Positions 14,594 to 23,744 of a stretch of DNA of 64,000 nucleotides are shown here, piece by piece. The translations under genes and the position numbers were made by a program. The notes below the pieces were generated by a model. That model had not been told where the DNA came from. It saw nothing but the letters and a program-made list of their open reading frames with translations, and ran no database searches. The stretch lies in the NCBI GenBank assembly GCA_040753795.1, contig JBFMDX010000004.1:186001-250000 (forward strand), given 5' to 3'. This stretch comes from Thermodesulfobacteriota bacterium. Its GTDB lineage: Bacteria; Desulfobacterota; Desulfobacteria; Desulfobacterales; Desulfosudaceae. Every line of letters starts with the position of its first letter. Within the stretch, counting starts at the first letter, position 1.

Positions 14594-16330
14594 ATGAGCA
14601 TGAAACCCTGGCCCACCCCCAGGTGGCCCCAAGGCGTTGCCCGGGAAATTTCAGACTATGAGCACCCCCTGTATGCGTTTCTGGATGACTCCGCACGGGA
14701 TTATCCCGACAAGGTCTACACGATATTCAACGGCGGCACCCGCACCTTTGCCCAGGTAAAAGACGCCGCCGACCGGATCGCCCATTTTCTGCACGCCAGC
14801 GGCATTAAAAAGGGAGACCGGGTGGCCATTTTTCTGCCCAACCTGCCCCATTATCCTGAAGTCTATTTCGGCATTCTCAAGGCCGGAGCGGTCTGCGTTA
14901 CCTGCAATCCGCTGTATACGCCGAGAGAACTGAACTACCAGCTCAAGGACTCCGGCGCCCGGGCGGCCTTTGCCATGGACCACCCCCAGTTCTACGAAAC
15001 CATTGTCCAGGCCGTTCAGGAAACGGACGTGGAAACCGTGGTGATCTGCAACGTCAAATCCTACCTGCCGCCGCTCAAACGCTTTCTGGGCAGTCTGCTC
15101 AACAAGATCCCGTGCGCGGAACAGCACCATCCCGGCCACCTGATGTATGACGACGTCCTGGCCACCCATCCGCCCGAGCCGCCGGAAGTGAACATCAACC
15201 CCGTTGAGGATCTGGCCCTGATCATTTACACCGGCGGCACCACCGGCATGCCCAAGGGCGCGGCCCTGACCCATGCCAATTTTGTTTTTGACGTCAAGGC
15301 AATGGACGAATGGGTGCGGATCTCCCATGAACCGGGCGCGGCCCCGGAAAAAATCCGGCGGGGAGGTTTTCACTGTTATATCGGCGTCCTGCCCTGGTAC
15401 CACAGCTTCGGCATGACCTTATGCATGCTGACCTCCTGTGCCTCGGCCAGCCGGCTGATCTGCGTTCCCGATCCCCGGGCCGGCAACCCGCCCTTTACCG
15501 AGGTGCTCAAGCTGGTCCAGCGCTATCGGCCCACATTCCTGGTGGGCGTGCCGACCATTTTTTCCGCCTTTGAGAACCATCCCCTTCTGGATCAATATGA
15601 CTTAAGCTCGCTGATCTGCTGCGCCTCCGGGGGCGCGCCCCTGCCGGTGGAGCAGGCCACCAATTTTGAGGCCAAGACCGGCTGCATTATTTTTGAAGGC
15701 TACGGCTTGAGCGAAACCGCGCCGGTTATCTGCGGCAACCCCAGCGACAAAGCCCTGCGCAAGTTCGGTTCGGTGGGCTTTCCCATTCCCAACACCGACA
15801 TCAAGATCGTGGACGCCGACACCGGCGCAACCGTCCTGCCCCGGGGCCAGGACGGCGAGATCGCCGTGTGCGGACCTCAGGTCATGCAGGGCTACTGGCG
15901 CAAACCCGAGGCCAACAAGGATGCCTTCCGCGAGATCGATGGCCGCCGCTATTTTCTGACCGGCGACATCGGCCATATCGATGAAGAGGGGTATATTACT
16001 ATTACCGACCGCAAGAAGGACCTGATCCTGGTCGGCGGTTTTAACTGCTACCCCCGGGAGGTGGAGGAGGTGCTTTACCAGCATCCCAAGGTCGCCCAGG
16101 CCGCGGTGGTCGGCGTGCCCAACCCCCGCAGCGGGGAAGAGGTCAGGGCCTACGTCCAGTTGCGGGAAGGCATGCAGGCCACCGAGGAGGAGATTCTGGA
16201 GTTCTGCAAGGAGCGGCTGGCCGGGTACAAGCGGCCCCGGACCATCGAGTTCCGGGACGCGCTGCCGACTTCGGCCGTGGGCAAGGTGTTGAGGCGGGTT
16301 TTGAAGGACGAATATAAAAACCTCGGCTAA
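14594..16330 (+). CDS. Long-chain fatty acid:CoA ligase
   Basis: 578 residues from ATG 14594 with AAGGAG upstream; an ATG at 14549 adds an unrelated leader. AMP-forming ligase motifs: YTGGTTGMPKGAALTH (phosphate loop), EGYGLSETAP, YFLTGDIGHIDEEGYI, DRKKDLILVGGFNCYP and the C-terminal catalytic Lys in SAVGKVLRR. It activates fatty acids to acyl-CoA through an acyl-adenylate in the cytoplasm or at the membrane. Stands alone; a second, unrelated ligase is at 29836-31626. Confidence 0.93.
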   Translation: MSMKPWPTPRWPQGVAREISDYEHPLYAFLDDSARDYPDKVYTIFNGGTRTFAQVKDAADRIAHFLHASGIKKGDRVAIFLPNLPHYPEVYFGILKAGAVCVTCNPLYTPRELNYQLKDSGARAAFAMDHPQFYETIVQAVQETDVETVVICNVKSYLPPLKRFLGSLLNKIPCAEQHHPGHLMYDDVLATHPPEPPEVNINPVEDLALIIYTGGTTGMPKGAALTHANFVFDVKAMDEWVRISHEPGAAPEKIRRGGFHCYIGVLPWYHSFGMTLCMLTSCASASRLICVPDPRAGNPPFTEVLKLVQRYRPTFLVGVPTIFSAFENHPLLDQYDLSSLICCASGGAPLPVEQATNFEAKTGCIIFEGYGLSETAPVICGNPSDKALRKFGSVGFPIPNTDIKIVDADTGATVLPRGQDGEIAVCGPQVMQGYWRKPEANKDAFREIDGRRYFLTGDIGHIDEEGYITITDRKKDLILVGGFNCYPREVEEVLYQHPKVAQAAVVGVPNPRSGEEVRAYVQLREGMQATEEEILEFCKERLAGYKRPRTIEFRDALPTSAVGKVLRRVLKDEYKNLG

Positions 16331-16451
16331 AAATTGCCTTTTGGTTCGATTTCGGCGTTGCGCTCAAATTTTAATCCTCGAAATACGTTTAAGTATTCCT
16401 GCGGTTAAAATTTTCGCGCGCCTTGAACTCGAAACAAAATTCTAATTTTTA
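16329..16451. repeat. About 120-bp imperfect palindrome (MITE-like)
   Basis: Nested inverted repeats: AAAATT at the outer ends, TTCGA/TCGAA arms, a perfect AAATTTTAA/TTAAAATTT (16366-16374, 16405-16413) and a central AATAC/GTATT. It fills most of the gap between two same-strand genes. Confidence 0.7.
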
Positions 16452-16514
16452 GAGGTGGCTTGCAATCTCGGCTGACGGCTGGGAATGAGATCACTATTAA
16501 TAGGACAAGAGACC

Positions 16515-17306
16515 ATGAACATCGGAAAACGAATCAGAAAGAAGCGGATCTTCAACCGTCAATCCGGAAAGACCGTCATCGTGCCCCTGGATCACGGCGT
16601 CACCATGGGGCCCATCGAAGGGCTGGAGGACGTGGACCAGACCGTCAACATGATCATCCGCGGCGGGGCCAACGCCGCCGTGGTGCACAAGGGCATCGTC
16701 ATGTCAACCAACCGGAGCGAGGGCACGGACATCGGCCTGATCATCCACCTGTCGGCCTCCACCGCCCTGACGCCCCAGCCGGACAGCAAGATATCGGTCT
16801 GCGATGTCGAGGAGGCAATGGCCCTGGGCGCCGACGCCGTGTCGGTTCACGTCAACGTGGGCGCGGACACGGAATCGGTCATGCTGGAGTTTCTGGGCCG
16901 CACGGCCAAAGCGTGTTACCGCTGGGGTATGCCCCTGCTGGCCATGATGTATCCCCGGGGCAAAACCGTGCAGCAGAACCTGGCCTCCATCAAGCACGCC
17001 GCCCGGGTGGGCGGGGAACTGGGCGCGGACATCGTCAAGTGCCCGTACACCGGCTCGGCCGAATCCTTTGCCGAGGTGGTGCGCGGCTGCCCGGTGCCGG
17101 TGGTCATCGCCGGCGGTTCCAAGCAGACCGATGCCCAGACCATGAAGATGATCGAGGGGGCCATGAAGGCCGGCGCCGCCGGCCTGTCCATCGGCCGCAA
17201 CGCCTTTCAGCACAAGAATCCCGAACTGTTTGTGCGCACGGCCTGTGAGATCGTCCACAACAACCTGTCCGCCGACGAGGCGCTGAAGATGCTTCGGCGG
17301 GGATAA
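16515..17306 (+). CDS. 2-amino-3,7-dideoxy-D-threo-hept-6-ulosonate (ADTH) synthase
   Basis: 263 residues. Class I aldolase of the DeoC/FbaB group, closely resembling the archaeal enzyme of Methanocaldococcus MJ0400 along its length: RIFNRQSGKTVIVPLDHGV, HKGIVMSTNR, SVHVNVGADTE, GMPLLAMMYPRGK, GADIVKCPYTG. By analogy D26, Y146 and Schiff-base K175 are the active residues. It makes ADTH from aspartate semialdehyde and a C6 sugar, the entry to aromatic amino acids in organisms without DAHP synthase. Start ATG 16515 (AGGA upstream) matches the family N-terminus better than ATG 16485. The next gene starts 1 bp after the stop. Class I fructose-bisphosphate aldolase is the alternative. Confidence 0.82.
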   Translation: MNIGKRIRKKRIFNRQSGKTVIVPLDHGVTMGPIEGLEDVDQTVNMIIRGGANAAVVHKGIVMSTNRSEGTDIGLIIHLSASTALTPQPDSKISVCDVEEAMALGADAVSVHVNVGADTESVMLEFLGRTAKACYRWGMPLLAMMYPRGKTVQQNLASIKHAARVGGELGADIVKCPYTGSAESFAEVVRGCPVPVVIAGGSKQTDAQTMKMIEGAMKAGAAGLSIGRNAFQHKNPELFVRTACEIVHNNLSADEALKMLRRG

Positions 17307-17307
17307 G

Positions 17308-18375
17308 ATGAAGGTATCCATCGCCGGCGGCGGGCCGGCGGGCCTGATCACGGCCCTTTACCTGTCGCGGATTCCCGGCACCGACATCACGGTTTATGAA
17401 AAGCAGGACGAAGGAACCTACCGCTCCAGTCTTTGCGCCGAGGGCATTTCCCTGGAAAAGCTGAAGCGCCTGGAAAATGAAACCGGCTTTTGCTCAACGC
17501 CGTTCATCGCCGCCCGGGTGCGCGGGGTGCGGGTCAACTTTCCCAACCGCCGGCAGGGCATCGTGATCCAGGACGGCGCTACCCTCAAAAGAACCGAGTG
17601 GCTGCGCGGCATGATCGAGGTGCTGCGGCAGCGGAAGGTGGCGGTGCGGTTTTCGGAGCGGTACGCCGGGCCGGACGTGCCGGACGACGGCTGGCTGATC
17701 GGGGCCGACGGACCGGCCTCGAAAATCCGCTCCCGGATCGGCGGCCGGGTCGAGCAGGTGCCGGCCGTGCAGTACCGCATGCGACTGGATTGGCCCAAAG
17801 ATTATTTTGACGTGTTTGTCGGCAGCCGGTTTTACGGCCGCAGTAAGGCCCATGGCTACGGCTGGATTTTTCCCCGGGACAACGGCGTCTTCAATGTGGG
17901 CGCCGGCGGCAGCTACGACATCCTGGACCAATTTCTGGCCGATTACGGCATCAGTGGCAGCATCGAAGAAAAGGGGGCCGCGCCTATTTCCGTCAACGGC
18001 ACGGTCTTTGAGCGCGGCCGGGTCCTGCTGGTCGGCGACGCCGCCGGCCTGACCAACCCGGTCACCTGCGGCGGCCTGTGCGCCATCATCTGCTGCGCCG
18101 GCTATCTCCGGCAGGCCGTATCCTCCGGCCAACCCGGCGTCTACACCCGGCTGATCAAACGCCACGGCCTTTTCCCGGCCGACTGGAACCGCCGGCAGCA
18201 GGTCTTTTATCTTAACGATCCCCAGTTCAACCTCGTCGGCGACCTTTGCGCTGACCGGCGCGTCAACCCGCCGGGGCCTGCCTTCTTCGGTCGCCTGGCC
18301 GCAACCCCGCGACTCTGGAAAACCTGCCTGCGTCTGGGACGGCACATCCCGGCCCTGAAAAGCGTCTCCTGGTAG
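17308..18375 (+). CDS. FAD-dependent oxidoreductase, geranylgeranyl-reductase-like
   Basis: 355 residues. N-terminal dinucleotide fold SIAGGGPAGLITALYLSR, GADGPASKIRSRIG in the middle and VLLVGDAAGLTNPVTCGG, the FAD ribityl-binding motif. This resembles geranylgeranyl/digeranylgeranyl reductases and related flavoprotein hydroxylases. It is translationally coupled to the ADTH synthase (1-bp gap), so it may act in the same aromatic or quinone/isoprenoid-lipid context; the substrate cannot be read from sequence. Confidence 0.8.
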   Translation: MKVSIAGGGPAGLITALYLSRIPGTDITVYEKQDEGTYRSSLCAEGISLEKLKRLENETGFCSTPFIAARVRGVRVNFPNRRQGIVIQDGATLKRTEWLRGMIEVLRQRKVAVRFSERYAGPDVPDDGWLIGADGPASKIRSRIGGRVEQVPAVQYRMRLDWPKDYFDVFVGSRFYGRSKAHGYGWIFPRDNGVFNVGAGGSYDILDQFLADYGISGSIEEKGAAPISVNGTVFERGRVLLVGDAAGLTNPVTCGGLCAIICCAGYLRQAVSSGQPGVYTRLIKRHGLFPADWNRRQQVFYLNDPQFNLVGDLCADRRVNPPGPAFFGRLAATPRLWKTCLRLGRHIPALKSVSW

Positions 18376-18425
18376 GAACACGGGGGCGGGCCTGCAGGGT
18401 CGGATATGGAGTGCCCGTTTGTCGG

Positions 18426-18451
18426 GTAGGGGCAAGGCGGGTCGCCCCTGC
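18426..18451. repeat. REP-like hairpin
   Basis: GTAGGGGC...GCCCCTGC in the gap between convergent genes; member of the GTAGGGGC family also seen at 61124-61151. Confidence 0.6.
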
Positions 18452-18484
18452 AAGTTCTTGGCAACCGGCGGTTCATCGGTCGCC

Positions 18485-19312
18485 CTACGCCTGGGTGATG
18501 CCCTTCCGTATGGAATCCCGGTTCACTAATTTCATGAGCCACATGACCAGAGCGGGGCTTAAGCGGTTCAGACGCCAGAGTATTTTGGCGAATAAGGTCA
18601 CGACGATGAAGGCCTGGTTGCGTTCGACCCCGGCCAGGATCACTTTAGCGCATTCGTCGGGCGTGATGCCGACCCAGTCCGGCAGGCTCTTCATCAGTTT
18701 TTCCCGGTTGACTTTAATCATTTTTGAATCGGTGAAAATGGCGGTCTTGATATAGCCCGGGCAGACCACGCTCACCCGGACGCCCAGGTCGGCTCCTTCG
18801 ATGCGCAGGGAGGTGGACAGCCCGACCACGCCGTGTTTGCTGGCCACATAGCTCGAGGTGCCGGGAAACGGGACCAGCCCTTCGATGGAGGCGGTATTGA
18901 TGATATGGCCGAAGCCCTGCCGGGCCATGATGGGAAAGGCCACCGAGGCGCCGTAGACCACGCCGTAGAGATTGATGTCGATGACCCGGCGCCAGTCGTC
19001 GATGGCAAATTCTTTGGCCGGGCCGCCGACGGCAATGCCGGCGTTGTTGAAGATGTAATCGATCCGGCCGTGGGCGGCCACCGTGTCCTCGATCATTTTT
19101 TTCACGGCCTCGTACTGGGAAACATCCAGGGTCAGGGCCGTGGCCTTCCCCCCGGACTGAAGGATTCCGGCCGTCACCGCCTGAACGCGATCCGGGCTGA
19201 TATCGCTGATCACCACATGGGCGCCCCGCCGGGCCAGTTCCTCGGCCAGGCTCCGGCCGATGCCGGAACCCGCGCCGGTGACGATGGCTGTTTTTCCGTT
19301 GAAGATGTTCAT
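18485..19312 (-). CDS. Short-chain dehydrogenase/reductase
   Basis: 275 residues. TGAGSGIG (residues 11-18), NNAG about 89, YVASKHG (catalytic Tyr/Lys) about 155. Classical SDR with acidic residue after strand 2 (ISDIS), favouring NAD(H). C-terminal LVNRDSIRKG tail resembles SDRs of lipid metabolism. Distinct from the SDR at 12847. Convergent with the FAD oxidoreductase; separated from the decarboxylase-like gene by 131 bp. Confidence 0.88.
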   Translation of the reverse strand: MNIFNGKTAIVTGAGSGIGRSLAEELARRGAHVVISDISPDRVQAVTAGILQSGGKATALTLDVSQYEAVKKMIEDTVAAHGRIDYIFNNAGIAVGGPAKEFAIDDWRRVIDINLYGVVYGASVAFPIMARQGFGHIINTASIEGLVPFPGTSSYVASKHGVVGLSTSLRIEGADLGVRVSVVCPGYIKTAIFTDSKMIKVNREKLMKSLPDWVGITPDECAKVILAGVERNQAFIVVTLFAKILWRLNRLSPALVMWLMKLVNRDSIRKGITQA

Positions 19313-19392
19313 GGATTCTCCTTTTTTTCAGGGCACGGCACGCTGTTCCCCTTCAGGTTTATGTCAATTATCCCCAAAACTGGATTATGCAA

Positions 19393-19417
19393 TACGGGCG
19401 ACCGCCGGTCGCCCGTA
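19393..19417. repeat. REP-like perfect hairpin
   Basis: Eleven-bp stem TACGGGCGACC/GGTCGCCCGTA with 3-nt loop, just past the 3' end of the decarboxylase-like gene; could also act in termination. Confidence 0.7.
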
Positions 19418-19443
19418 GGGATTGGTGCGTCGTGACCGGCAAT

Positions 19444-20217
19444 TTACCGGAACCGCATGTTGAATGTCCGGCCGAACACGAACGGTCCGGCCAGGCCCAC
19501 CGGCAGCATGTAGGGCGATCCGCCGGGGATATCAATGGTCACGATACGGCCGTTCCGGGGCTCGCCGTCCACCAGCCGGGCCAGGGGATCGTACGCGGAG
19601 TCGTTGACGGTCAGTTTGATGTCCGCCCGGAATGATTCGTGGATGACCTCTTTGGGCCGGAACATCCAGACCGCGCTGAATGACATGAACTGCCCCAGGC
19701 CGCCGTAATTAAAGGTCTTGTTGTTGAAGACCGGCGGCGGGACGGGTTCCCGGGAACCGCGGGACGCCGTCATGGACATGACCGTGATGTCCCGGCGCGT
19801 AATAGAGGCGTTGACCGTTTCCCGGTTGTCCTCAAAAACAAACGTTCCGGTTTTCTTGGGGAACCCCAGCAGCTCCCGGCCCAGGATCAGGGCGGGATCG
19901 TCATCCACGATGATCCAGCAGCAGTGGCGGCCCTGGCCCAGCAGGGTGCGCACATGGATCATCATGATGGCCTCCTTGTACGGAAAGAGCGGATAGGCCA
20001 CCGTGGGGTAGTTGATTAAGAAAAGCGTGGCCATGGGCGGATCCGTGGGCCACAGCCCCAGGGGCAGGATTTTTTTCACCTCACGGATGTTCACGGGCAC
20101 ATCCGCCAGCACTATCTGCGCGTTGTCCCAGGCGTTCACGCGTCTTTTGCGGTTGTCCAGCAGGCGTTTCCAGAGGTTATCGCTTCCGCCTGTTTGTCCG
20201 GTGGTATGGCTACTCAT
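19444..20217 (-). CDS. Acetoacetate decarboxylase-family protein
   Basis: 257 residues. The family core is visible as PFPYKEAIMMIHV...GRHCCWIIVDDDPALILGRELLGFPKKTGTF, where ELLGFPKK is the ADC signature. The catalytic Lys pair of clostridial ADC lies in this region, but ADC-like proteins also have other lyase/hydratase roles. Overlaps the upstream glycerol dehydrogenase-like gene by 4 bp, so both come from one transcript. Confidence 0.78.
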   Translation of the reverse strand: MSSHTTGQTGGSDNLWKRLLDNRKRRVNAWDNAQIVLADVPVNIREVKKILPLGLWPTDPPMATLFLINYPTVAYPLFPYKEAIMMIHVRTLLGQGRHCCWIIVDDDPALILGRELLGFPKKTGTFVFEDNRETVNASITRRDITVMSMTASRGSREPVPPPVFNNKTFNYGGLGQFMSFSAVWMFRPKEVIHESFRADIKLTVNDSAYDPLARLVDGEPRNGRIVTIDIPGGSPYMLPVGLAGPFVFGRTFNMRFR

Positions 20218-21314
20218 GGTTTCCTCCTGTTATTTCGGTTTTCGCCAATGGCGTCGGCCGCCAGCATGGCGTGCAGGACCTTTTCCGAGGTGATGTCGCC
20301 GGCCTCGTGGTGGATGCTGGAGCCCGGTTCGCAGGTTTTCTCCGCGGCCGTCATCAGCCTGCCCCGGTCCGGGGTCTTCAATCCGATGCCGGCCAGGGTG
20401 GTGGGCAGGCCGACCGCCTCGCAGAAGGCGTAAACAGCGGCTGTTTCCGCCGGCGGGGCATCGGTGAGCTGCAGGCCGGCCAGAACGCCGAAGGCCACCT
20501 TCTCGCCGTGATAATACGCATGGGTCTCTTCCAGGGCGGTGAGGCCGTTGTGAACGGCATGGGCGGCGGCCAGTCCGCCGCTTTCAAAGCCGACGCCGCT
20601 CAAGAGGATGTTGGTCTCGACGATGTGCTCCAGGGCGGGCGTGACGATGTGCCCTTCGGCCGCGATTTTGGCGTCCGGACCGTGGCTGAGCAGGGTGTCA
20701 TAACAGAGCCGGGCGAGGTTGAGCCCCGTCAGGGTGCAGAGGCCGCCGCACTCGTTGGCCGATTGGGTGGCGTGGCAGGACCGGGCTTCAAACCAGGTCG
20801 CCAGAGCGTCGCCCATGCCGGCCACCAGAAAGCGGGCGGGCGCCCGGGCGATCACGGCCGTGTCCACCAGCACGGCGGCGGGGTTTGATTTCTGATAATA
20901 GACCGACGCGAAAACGCCCTGCGCCGAATAAAGCACGGCGCAGCCGCTGCACGGGGCATCGGTGGAGGCGATGGTGGGCACGATGAGGACGGGGATGCCG
21001 GCCCGGTCGGCGGCGATCTTGGCGGTGTCGATGGTCTTGCCGCCTCCCATGCCCACCAGGACATCCACGCCTTTTTCCCGGATAACGGCGGCTACCCGGG
21101 ACAATTCCGCCTCACAGCACTCGCCGCTGAAGCGCTCCACCGGCAGGCCAGGGGTCTGAAGATCCAGGCCGCTTTCGGCCAGAACGGTCTTCCGGGCCGT
21201 GGGCGAGGCCAGGATCAGGCCCTGCCGGCCGAACAGCCGGATCAGGGCAGGCAGTTCCGACAAAGCGCCGGCGCCCTGGATATATTTTCCGGGAAACATC
21301 ACTTTTTTCAGCAT
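20214..21314 (-). CDS. Glycerol dehydrogenase-like iron/zinc alcohol dehydrogenase
   Basis: 366 residues. PGKYIQGAGAL at the N-terminus, MGGGKTIDTAKIAAD (NAD binding), PTIASTDAPCSGCAVLY, and metal ligands in GMGDALATWFEA and SGGLAAAHAVHNGL plus ETHAYYHGEKVAFG. This matches GldA-type enzymes that oxidise glycerol or small polyols with NAD+. First gene of the pair with the ADC-like protein. Confidence 0.88.
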   Translation of the reverse strand: MLKKVMFPGKYIQGAGALSELPALIRLFGRQGLILASPTARKTVLAESGLDLQTPGLPVERFSGECCEAELSRVAAVIREKGVDVLVGMGGGKTIDTAKIAADRAGIPVLIVPTIASTDAPCSGCAVLYSAQGVFASVYYQKSNPAAVLVDTAVIARAPARFLVAGMGDALATWFEARSCHATQSANECGGLCTLTGLNLARLCYDTLLSHGPDAKIAAEGHIVTPALEHIVETNILLSGVGFESGGLAAAHAVHNGLTALEETHAYYHGEKVAFGVLAGLQLTDAPPAETAAVYAFCEAVGLPTTLAGIGLKTPDRGRLMTAAEKTCEPGSSIHHEAGDITSEKVLHAMLAADAIGENRNNRRKP

Positions 21315-21339
21315 GGGGGTATCCTTATAAACTATTTAA

Positions 21340-21768
21340 TCAGACCGTCTCCAGAAACGCGTCCACGGTTTTATAATATTCGTCAAATATAAAATACAGG
21401 GTTTCCGGCTTCTCCGGGGTTCCGATCAGGACGATTTTCTTGCCCAGGCCAAAGGCGATGCCGGCTTCCATGTGAGCGGACGTGCCGGCCGGCAGCAGCA
21501 TGACAATGGTGCCGGCGTTTTTAAGGCCATCCAGGTCCCGCCGGAAGTGGGCCAGGTGAACCGGATCGTTTAAAAAATCCGGGTGGGATTCGAGCACGGC
21601 CATCTGCGCGTCAAAGGGAGCGTCCGGATTGGCCGGATCGGCGGGCTTGGCGGTAAAGTCATAGCAGGTTTTGCCTTTTTCCCGGATGGCGGCAATCAGC
21701 CGCCTGACGTTGGCGCCGTTGCGGAACCGGCCGATGACCATATAATCCGTCCTGTCATGCTGTGCCAT
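21340..21768 (-). CDS. Nucleoside 2-deoxyribosyltransferase-like protein
   Basis: 142 residues from ATG 21768 (MAQHDRTDYMVIGRF); longer upstream reading overlaps the preceding gene in another frame. GTIVMLLPAGTSAHMEAGIAFGLGKKIVLIG is the hallmark of the NDT/YtoQ-like Rossmann group, including the Glu that serves as nucleophile in true transferases. The N-terminal strand lacks the full NDT pattern, so substrate is uncertain. Confidence 0.7.
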   Translation of the reverse strand: MAQHDRTDYMVIGRFRNGANVRRLIAAIREKGKTCYDFTAKPADPANPDAPFDAQMAVLESHPDFLNDPVHLAHFRRDLDGLKNAGTIVMLLPAGTSAHMEAGIAFGLGKKIVLIGTPEKPETLYFIFDEYYKTVDAFLETV

Positions 21769-21787
21769 ACCTGTTTTCCTGTTGTTT

Positions 21788-22315
21788 TTATCGAATGTCC
21801 AGCGGCAAGATCGGGCCGTCGTTGCTGCTGACCCCGAGCCGGATGGGCCGGGGCGGGCCTTTCTCCGGAATGGTTGTCTCCACCCACAGCTTTTCGCCGG
21901 CCTGGCGGCGGGACGGGTCGGGGATGTGCTCGGGAATGAAAAAGGCCACGGGCTCATCGAGCACCGCTACGTTTTCGCTGCCGGCCATCGTCTGCCGGAC
22001 ATAGCGGTTGTTACCGCTTCTCCGGCGCTCCTCCGCTTTGACTTCAGCCGACAGCCGGCCGTTTTCCACCTTCAGTTCCACCGGATAGCGGTTATAGTTT
22101 TTGTCCGGGGTTTCCGGCGCTGGGATGCCCCTGGCCGCCACAATGAGCTGCAGCCGGACGTAGCGGCCGCGAATGGGCAGATTGGGGTCATAAGGCACGG
22201 TCTGAACCCAGACGCGCGGCAGGGTGGTTCTGTCGTACAGGAGCTTGGCGCCGAGGGTCCCCACCAGGCCGACCTGGACCACCGCGATGATGATGCCTTT
22301 GATCAATGGTCTCAT
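21788..22315 (-). CDS. GDYXXLXY-type membrane-anchored protein
   Basis: 175 residues. One N-terminal transmembrane segment (about 6-24), then a beta-rich extracytoplasmic domain with the motif IRGRYVRLQL (GDYxxLxY family, here with Arg for Asp) and GLGVSSNDGPILPLDIR-like end. It overlaps the DUF2157 gene by 4 bp; these two families are habitually paired. Function unknown. Confidence 0.72.
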   Translation of the reverse strand: MRPLIKGIIIAVVQVGLVGTLGAKLLYDRTTLPRVWVQTVPYDPNLPIRGRYVRLQLIVAARGIPAPETPDKNYNRYPVELKVENGRLSAEVKAEERRRSGNNRYVRQTMAGSENVAVLDEPVAFFIPEHIPDPSRRQAGEKLWVETTIPEKGPPRPIRLGVSSNDGPILPLDIR

Positions 22316-23466
22316 TTCCGCCCCCCTTCGATTCTGACCAGCAGCCGCCGGCGCGTCTTTTCCAGCAGCCAGCCGCCTGCCAGGAACAGAACGCCCAGGC
22401 CGATCAGGCTGGCCGAGCGCCCGAGTTTATCCATGAGGCTTGAAAAGTAAAAGGACAGGACGGTCAGGGCAAACCCGGCGATCCCCAGGTTGACCCGTTC
22501 CCTGCGGGCTTCCATCATGCCCCAGGCGATCAGGCCCACCGCGCCCAGGCCGCACAGCCCGTAGGACAGCAGATGATGCCATTCAAAACGGGGCCCGCCG
22601 TAATAGGGGTAAAACCAGCGGGCGGAGACGCTCAGGGCCGCGACCCACAGGGCGGCGCCGATATTCACGACGGCCATCTTCTTTCTCAGTGTTAAGGACA
22701 GCACGAGGGGCGCGAGATAGGCGGCCGTCCAGCCCAGGGTCCGGTAAGCCGGCAGCAGCGGCAGGTCACTCCGGTAATGGCCCCAGCCGACCGTAACCAC
22801 CAGGGCCGCGGCCGGGATAAGCGTCAGTCCGCCGATCCAGGCCAGGGCCTTGCGGACCGGCGAGGCCTCGTTTTCAGTTATCGCCGTCAGGTAGGAGATG
22901 GACAGCATCAGCAGTGCCGCGGCCATCAAAGGCTGCGCGCCCCTCATGCCCTCGGTGGCCACCAGCCACTCGCCGCCCAGCCAGGCCGGGGTCAGAATCG
23001 CGGCCAGGGCCGCCTGGGGCCAGTCCCGCAGAAGGGCCCAGGCCGCCCAGGCGCCGGCCGCCCAGAGCATGACGCCGCCGGGCCAGTGTTCCTGGAGATG
23101 AAAGATCTGTCCGGCCAGAAATATCCCGGCGCCCAGGCAGACGGTGCCCACGGCGTGCAGGACCGCGGCCAGGGCCGCGAACCGCGCGGCCGTAAAAGCC
23201 GCGGCGCCGTGAAAGCCGGCCACCATCACAAGGACCAGGGCAAACCGTTGGGCCGGGGACAGGGCCTCCCAGTGCGCCGCCACGAACAGCAGCACTCCCG
23301 CCCCCAGCAGCAAGCCGCCCAGGGCAATGGCCACCAGGACCGGCCAGCGCAGGCCCCGGGCTTTGTCCTGACCCGCCTCATAGGCGCGCACCCGCTCGGC
23401 CGCCGCCGGGTCGATCAGGCCCGCCCGCGTCCATTTTTCAAGAAAATTTTCCCATTGTGCTGCCAT
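22312..23466 (-). CDS. DUF2157 multi-pass membrane protein
   Basis: 384 residues. A cytoplasmic N-terminal helical segment (WTRAGLIDPAAAERVRAYE) precedes about ten to twelve hydrophobic segments rich in Ala, Leu and Trp. DUF2157 proteins have no established biochemical role. Translationally coupled to the GDYXXLXY protein, so the pair probably forms one inner-membrane complex. Confidence 0.8.
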   Translation of the reverse strand: MAAQWENFLEKWTRAGLIDPAAAERVRAYEAGQDKARGLRWPVLVAIALGGLLLGAGVLLFVAAHWEALSPAQRFALVLVMVAGFHGAAAFTAARFAALAAVLHAVGTVCLGAGIFLAGQIFHLQEHWPGGVMLWAAGAWAAWALLRDWPQAALAAILTPAWLGGEWLVATEGMRGAQPLMAAALLMLSISYLTAITENEASPVRKALAWIGGLTLIPAAALVVTVGWGHYRSDLPLLPAYRTLGWTAAYLAPLVLSLTLRKKMAVVNIGAALWVAALSVSARWFYPYYGGPRFEWHHLLSYGLCGLGAVGLIAWGMMEARRERVNLGIAGFALTVLSFYFSSLMDKLGRSASLIGLGVLFLAGGWLLEKTRRRLLVRIEGGRK

Positions 23467-23516
23467 AGGGCTGTTTCTCCGGTGGCTGAATTTTCAGGTC
23501 ACCTCAAATAAAAATG

Positions 23517-23744
23517 TTACTGATGAGCCGTATATTCATCCAAAAGCCTGCGAATCATTTTTTGATATTGTGTGTTGTGCCTTTTGGCCTCTTTTTTGAA
23601 AAAATCGACACTTGTTTTGCTGAGCGCAATGGTGACCTTCACGGTCTCGTCTTTCAGCGCGAGTTCTTCAGGGGAGGGGAGAAAATCAGGAATAGCCTTG
23701 ACCTTCCCCATGGGCTCATCCGTGTATTTGATTTTCCCTTTCAT
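23517..23744 (-). CDS. brnA: BrnA-type (CopG-like) antitoxin
   Basis: 75 residues from the ATG at 23744 with AAAGGAAAG upstream. The C-terminal KVTIALSKTSVDFFKKEAKRHNTQYQKMIRRLLDEYT is a ribbon-helix-helix DNA-binding domain; the N-terminal part would bind the toxin. Overlaps the toxin gene by 29 bp. Confidence 0.85.
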   Translation of the reverse strand: MKGKIKYTDEPMGKVKAIPDFLPSPEELALKDETVKVTIALSKTSVDFFKKEAKRHNTQYQKMIRRLLDEYTAHQ

